In this document: positions 4,480 through 7,363 of the stretch, piece by piece
How the letters are laid out: every line of letters begins with the position of its first letter
Position numbering within the stretch: the first letter of the stretch is position 1
Assembly (NCBI GenBank): GCA_021785115.1
Contig: JAJYGO010000315.1
Span: 1-7,363 of the forward strand
Direction of reading: 5' to 3'
DNA from: Chloroflexota bacterium
GTDB lineage: Bacteria > Chloroflexota > Limnocylindria > Limnocylindrales > CSP1-4
DNA length: 7,363 bases
Made by a program: the position numbers and the translations under genes
Notes under the pieces: generated by a model
Told to the model about the DNA's origin: nothing
Seen by the model: the letters and a program-made list of their open reading frames with translations, nothing else
Databases searched by the model: none

Positions 4480-7065
4480 GTGGCGGGCGGACTGCTGACG
4501 GCCCAGCTGCACCGATACGACGCGCTCCAGGCGCAGCAGGCGACGGAGCTGCCGGCGCGCGAGCGACGCTACCGGCTGCTCGCCGAGCACGCCCAGGACA
4601 TCATCTTCCGCTACACGCTCGACCCGACGCCCGCCTTCGAGTACCTGAGCCCGGCGGTGGAACACGTGCTGGGCTATCCGCCCGCCGCGTTCGACGCCGA
4701 CCCGGACCTCCTCCTCCGGCTCATCCATCCCGAGGACCGGGCGCTGATGGATCTCCAGGTCGCGTCGCGCGAGGCCGGTACCTTCGTCCTGCGCATCCGC
4801 CATGCGGATGGTCACTGGGTGTGGCTGGAGCAGCGCAGCAGCCTCGTGCTCGACGAGGCCGGCGAACCCGCCGCCCTCGAGGGCGTGGCGCGCGACATCA
4901 CCGAGCAGCGAGGGGTCGAAGCCGCCCTCGCGCGGGTCAACCGCGCCCAGCGCACCTTGAGCGCCGCCAACCAGGCCCTCGTGCGGGCCGAGCAGGAGAT
5001 CCGTCTCATGGAGGCCATCTGTCAGGCAGCGATCGAACAGGGTGGCTTTCGCTTCGCGTGGGTGGGCTATCGCGACGAAGACGAGGCGGGGACGGTGCGG
5101 CCCATCGCCCACGCCGGGCACGAGGACGGCTATCTCACCAGCATCCGCGTGAGCTGGCACGATGTCCCGACGGGTCGCGGACCGACCGGCACAGCGGTCA
5201 GGGAAGACCGCACGGTCGTGCTGCGCGACATCGCGAACGACCCCCTCATGGCGCCCTGGCGGGACGAGGCGTTCAAACACGCCTACGCGTCGTCGGCCGC
5301 GTTCCCGCTCCGAGGGCGCAACGGCGTCCTGGGTGCGCTGACGATCTACGCGGCGGAGCCCGACGCCTTCGGCCCCGAGGAGGTCGCCCTTCTTGAGGAG
5401 CTGGCTGCGGACCTCTCCTACGGCGTCGGGGCCCTGCGCACGCGGATCGCCGCGGCCGACGCCGAGGCCGAGCTGCGCCGACTGGCGACGGCCATCGCGC
5501 AGTCGCCCGAGTCGATCGTCATCACCGACGCCGAGGCCCGGATCGAGTACGTCAACCCGGCCTTCGAGCGCGTCACGGGCTATGCGGCGGCGGAGGTCCG
5601 CGGCCAGAACCCGCGCCTGCTGCAGAGCGGGCGACACAACCTCGCCTTCTACCAGGCGATGTGGCAGACGTTGGCCGACGGACGGCCCTGGGTGGGGGAC
5701 TTCGTCAACCGCCGCAAGGATGGCTCGCTCTTCACCGAGGAAACAGTCATCTCGCCGGTCCACGACGCCGGCGGCACCCTGGACGGCTATGTGGCGGTGA
5801 AGCGCGACGTGACGGTCGAGCGCGAGGCGCTAGCGCACGAGCAGGCCCGGGCTCGCGAGCGGGCGCAGATCGCGCAGGCCCTCGCCGCGCTGCATCCACA
5901 GGCCACGCCCGAGGAGACGGCCGACGCCGTGTGCCGCCAGATCGTCGGGCTGCCCGAGGCGAGCGCGGCCGTGCTCCTCGCCTTCGATCCCGCTGGAGGG
6001 GCCACTCCACTCGGCGTCGCGGCGGCGGACGGCCGCGCCCTCGCGCGCCAGCGGCTCGGCGAAGCGCGGGCCGAGCACCTGCGCGAACGTGCGACCGAGG
6101 GTCCCTGGGTGGAGACGTGGCGTGGAGAGCGCGGCCAGCCCTTGAGCCGCGCATTCCGGGCGCTCGGCATCCGGACCCTCGCGTACGCGCCCATCCGGAT
6201 CGAGCAGGATGTGGTGGGCCTGCTGGAGATGGGCTCCGCGAGCCTCGACGCGTCCGACCGGCTGACCGAGCGCCTGCCCGCGCTCGTCGAGTTCGCGTCC
6301 GTCGCGAGCGCCGTGCTCGGGCCGTCGATCTCTGGGCGCGCGCAGCTCGGCCGTTCCCGCGAACGGATCGAGGCGATCATCGAACAGAGCGCCTTCCACC
6401 CGGTCTTCCAGCCGATTGTCGACCTGGCGAGTCTCGTCGTCATCGGCTACGAGGCGCTCACCCGCTTCGACGATGGGACACCACCCGACGCGCAGTTCGG
6501 CGCGGCGGCGGCGGTGGGCCTGGGCCTCGAACTCGAGGTCGCCGCGCTGCGTGCCAGCCTGAGCGCGGCCGCCGCCCTGCCGGCGCTGTCGTGGCTCAAC
6601 GTGAACGTCTCACCGGCCGTGATCCTCGCCGGTGAGCCGCTGCGCTCGATCGTGGCGGGCTACCCGGGCCAGCTCGTGCTCGAGGTCACCGAGCACGAGG
6701 TCATCACCGACTACGTCGCCTTCCGGGAGGCGGTGGCGGCGTTCGGGCCCGACGTGCAGATCGCGGTCGATGATGCCGGGGCCGGCTTCGCCAGCCTGCG
6801 CCACATCGTCGAGCTGCATCCGCACATCGTGAAGATCGACCGCACGCTGGTGGCCGGGATCAATGGCGACCCCGCTCGCCAGGCGCTGCTCGCGGGGCTC
6901 TGCCACTTCGCCGGCAAGCAGGGGTGCAGCCTCGTCGCCGAGGGGATCGAGACCGAGGAGGAGCTGGCGACCCTTGTGGCTCTCGACGTCCGCTCGGGGC
7001 AGGGCTATCTCCTCGGTCGGCCGATGCCGGTCCTGTCCGGCGCCGACGGACGACAAGAGGCCTGA
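4480..7065 (+). CDS. PAS-GAF-PAS-GAF-EAL protein, probable cyclic-di-GMP phosphodiesterase
   Basis: This 861-residue soluble protein has four sensory modules and a C-terminal EAL domain. PAS1 spans about 28-145, ending in the PAC-like stretch D-G-H-W-V-W…A-R-D-I-T-E-Q-R. GAF1 is about 170-325, with G-P-T-G-T-A-V-R at 234-241. PAS2 is about 332-448, with V-N-P-A-F-E-R-V-T-G-Y at 358-368. GAF2 is weaker, about 460-615. EAL is about 626-852. EAL enzymes hydrolyse c-di-GMP to pGpG using metal ions. The expected residues are present: E658-A-L, N707/N709, E735, D764-D765, K785 in K-I-D, E821 and Q841, with the last four spaced exactly as in known active members. The loop normally reading D-D-F-G-T-G-Y-S-S-L is D-D-A-G-A-G-F-A-S-L. 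No GGDEF domain and no membrane segment are present. GTG 4480 is the only good start after the in-frame TGA at 4450-4452, with AGGGG eight bases upstream. Confidence 0.93.
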   Translation: MAGGLLTAQLHRYDALQAQQATELPARERRYRLLAEHAQDIIFRYTLDPTPAFEYLSPAVEHVLGYPPAAFDADPDLLLRLIHPEDRALMDLQVASREAGTFVLRIRHADGHWVWLEQRSSLVLDEAGEPAALEGVARDITEQRGVEAALARVNRAQRTLSAANQALVRAEQEIRLMEAICQAAIEQGGFRFAWVGYRDEDEAGTVRPIAHAGHEDGYLTSIRVSWHDVPTGRGPTGTAVREDRTVVLRDIANDPLMAPWRDEAFKHAYASSAAFPLRGRNGVLGALTIYAAEPDAFGPEEVALLEELAADLSYGVGALRTRIAAADAEAELRRLATAIAQSPESIVITDAEARIEYVNPAFERVTGYAAAEVRGQNPRLLQSGRHNLAFYQAMWQTLADGRPWVGDFVNRRKDGSLFTEETVISPVHDAGGTLDGYVAVKRDVTVEREALAHEQARARERAQIAQALAALHPQATPEETADAVCRQIVGLPEASAAVLLAFDPAGGATPLGVAAADGRALARQRLGEARAEHLRERATEGPWVETWRGERGQPLSRAFRALGIRTLAYAPIRIEQDVVGLLEMGSASLDASDRLTERLPALVEFASVASAVLGPSISGRAQLGRSRERIEAIIEQSAFHPVFQPIVDLASLVVIGYEALTRFDDGTPPDAQFGAAAAVGLGLELEVAALRASLSAAAALPALSWLNVNVSPAVILAGEPLRSIVAGYPGQLVLEVTEHEVITDYVAFREAVAAFGPDVQIAVDDAGAGFASLRHIVELHPHIVKIDRTLVAGINGDPARQALLAGLCHFAGKQGCSLVAEGIETEEELATLVALDVRSGQGYLLGRPMPVLSGADGRQEA

Positions 7066-7075
7066 GCGCAGCCAC

Positions 7076-7118
7076 GGCCCCACAAGGGCCCTCGTTTGGG
7101 CGCGGCCGCAAATGAGGG
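7076..7118 (+). terminator. Strong hairpin(s) after the phosphodiesterase gene
   Basis: CCCTCGTTTG (7089-7098) pairs with CAAATGAGGG (7109-7118) over 10 bp with one G·U. An inner GGC/GCC continues the stem, leaving a 3-base loop and one bulged G. A smaller overlapping stem GGCCC-CACAA-GGGCC (7076-7090) lies just before it and would compete for bases 7089-7090. The structure begins 10 bases past the TGA at 7065, the expected place for a terminator. No U run follows on the plus strand. Confidence 0.45.
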
Positions 7119-7174
7119 GCTCCGCCGCACGGATCACGGGCTGGCGCGGGGCTGCTCTTTCGACGCGGGGCTGG

Positions 7175-7180
7175 TAGGGT
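7175..7180 (+). promoter_or_regulatory. Candidate -10 element (TAGGGT) with leaderless-style spacing
   Basis: TAGGGT is followed by six bases (GGCGCC) and ATG at 7187, the spacing expected when transcription starts at or next to the start codon. There is no SD before this ATG. The surrounding bases match the candidate promoter at 4226. No clear -35 box is visible. Confidence 0.45.
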
Positions 7181-7186
7181 GGCGCC

Positions 7187-7255
7187 ATGCGTTGGCGAGT
7201 CATCGCGCGGCAGCCGTCTGACGACGCTGGGCGCCGCTGCGTCGACGGCGCCTGA
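7187..7255 (+). CDS. Candidate leaderless 22-residue leader ORF
   Basis: The ORF encodes MRWRVIARQPSDDAGRRCVD then GA and stops at TGA 7253-7255. It follows a -10-like TAGGGT by six bases and has no SD, so if translated it is from a leaderless mRNA. It is in the same frame as the gene after it, whose SD (GGAGG, 7262-7266) begins seven bases past the stop. It may be a regulatory leader peptide, or the true N-terminus of the next gene interrupted by a nonsense mutation or sequencing error. Two GGCGCC copies (7230-7235 and 7247-7252) can form a hairpin at its end. Confidence 0.3.
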   Translation: MRWRVIARQPSDDAGRRCVDGA

Positions 7256-7273
7256 TCCTACGGAGGTGGGGAA

Positions 7274-7363
7274 CTGGTCGCGCCAACCGTGGAGACGGTA
7301 TTCGAGTGGCGGGACCTGCGGTTCCACGTCGTCACGCACGAACCGCTGACAGAGTCCCAGCTC
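7274..7363 (+). CDS. Start of an unidentified gene (3' end outside window)
   Basis: The last 30 codons of the window read VAPTVETVFEWRDLRFHVVT then HEPLTESQL after the first codon. The text looks protein-like and third positions favour G/C. The start is uncertain: the strong SD GGAGG (7262-7266) is correctly spaced for a CTG at 7274, a rare start codon, while the first conventional in-frame start is GTG at 7289, 22 bases from the SD. Upstream in the same frame is a TGA at 7253-7255 and then the 22-codon ORF. Too little is present to recognise the family; no domain can be assigned. Confidence 0.5.
   Translation, partial: MVAPTVETVFEWRDLRFHVVTHEPLTESQL

Noticed and set aside
4465..5763. 432-codon open frame on the minus strand inside the phosphodiesterase gene
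   Set aside because: It is antisense to clearly recognisable PAS and GAF domains; long antisense frames are normal in GC-rich genes.
7253..7255. TGA as a selenocysteine codon
   Set aside because: No selenoprotein family is recognisable around it; a leader ORF or nonsense change is simpler.
1..7363. tRNA, rRNA, CRISPR or transposon remnants
   Set aside because: No T-loop GTTCGAAnnC motifs in cloverleaf context, no spaced repeats, and no transposase-like frames were found on reading both strands.

Overview
The window comes from a very GC-rich bacterial chromosome (about 70% GC by eye, third codon positions almost all G or C in the real genes). Start sites mix strong Shine-Dalgarno (SD) sequences with candidate leaderless starts (a -10-like hexamer, six bases, then ATG). 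This suits an environmental Chloroflexota (for example the Limnocylindria group) or an actinobacterium. The lineage is inferred from composition and style only; there is no marker gene. There are no rRNA or tRNA genes, CRISPR arrays, IS elements or phage genes.

Layout. 1-128 (-): N-terminus of an ACT-domain protein, cut by the window edge. 129-737: no convincing gene. 738-1085 and 1189-1317 (both -): a small Cys/His protein with two copies of a putative zinc-site motif, and upstream of it a 42-residue lysine-rich protein containing a hexapeptide repeat; probably one transcript with an operator-like dyad at its promoter. 1318-2072: mostly non-coding. 2073-2879 (-): a secreted protein made of two tandem copies of an undescribed Trp-rich domain. 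2880-3304: divergent intergenic region with dyads. 3305-4183 (+): a four-helix membrane protein with a large central coiled coil. 4184-4479: hairpin-rich leader region. 4480-7065 (+): an 861-residue PAS-GAF-PAS-GAF-EAL protein, a probable cyclic-di-GMP phosphodiesterase with a complete set of catalytic residues and no GGDEF domain. 7066-7363: a strong hairpin, a candidate leaderless 22-codon leader ORF, and the start of another gene that runs off the window.

How the genes relate. Only the phosphodiesterase has a firmly predictable activity: soluble sensing modules controlling c-di-GMP breakdown. The membrane coiled-coil protein and the secreted repeat protein share a divergent control region and may be co-regulated, but nothing shows a common pathway. 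I see no clear-cut new multi-gene system. The best leads are the duplicated domain of the secreted protein, the duplicated Cys/His motif protein with its lysine-rich neighbour, and the mutually exclusive hairpins just before the phosphodiesterase start codon.
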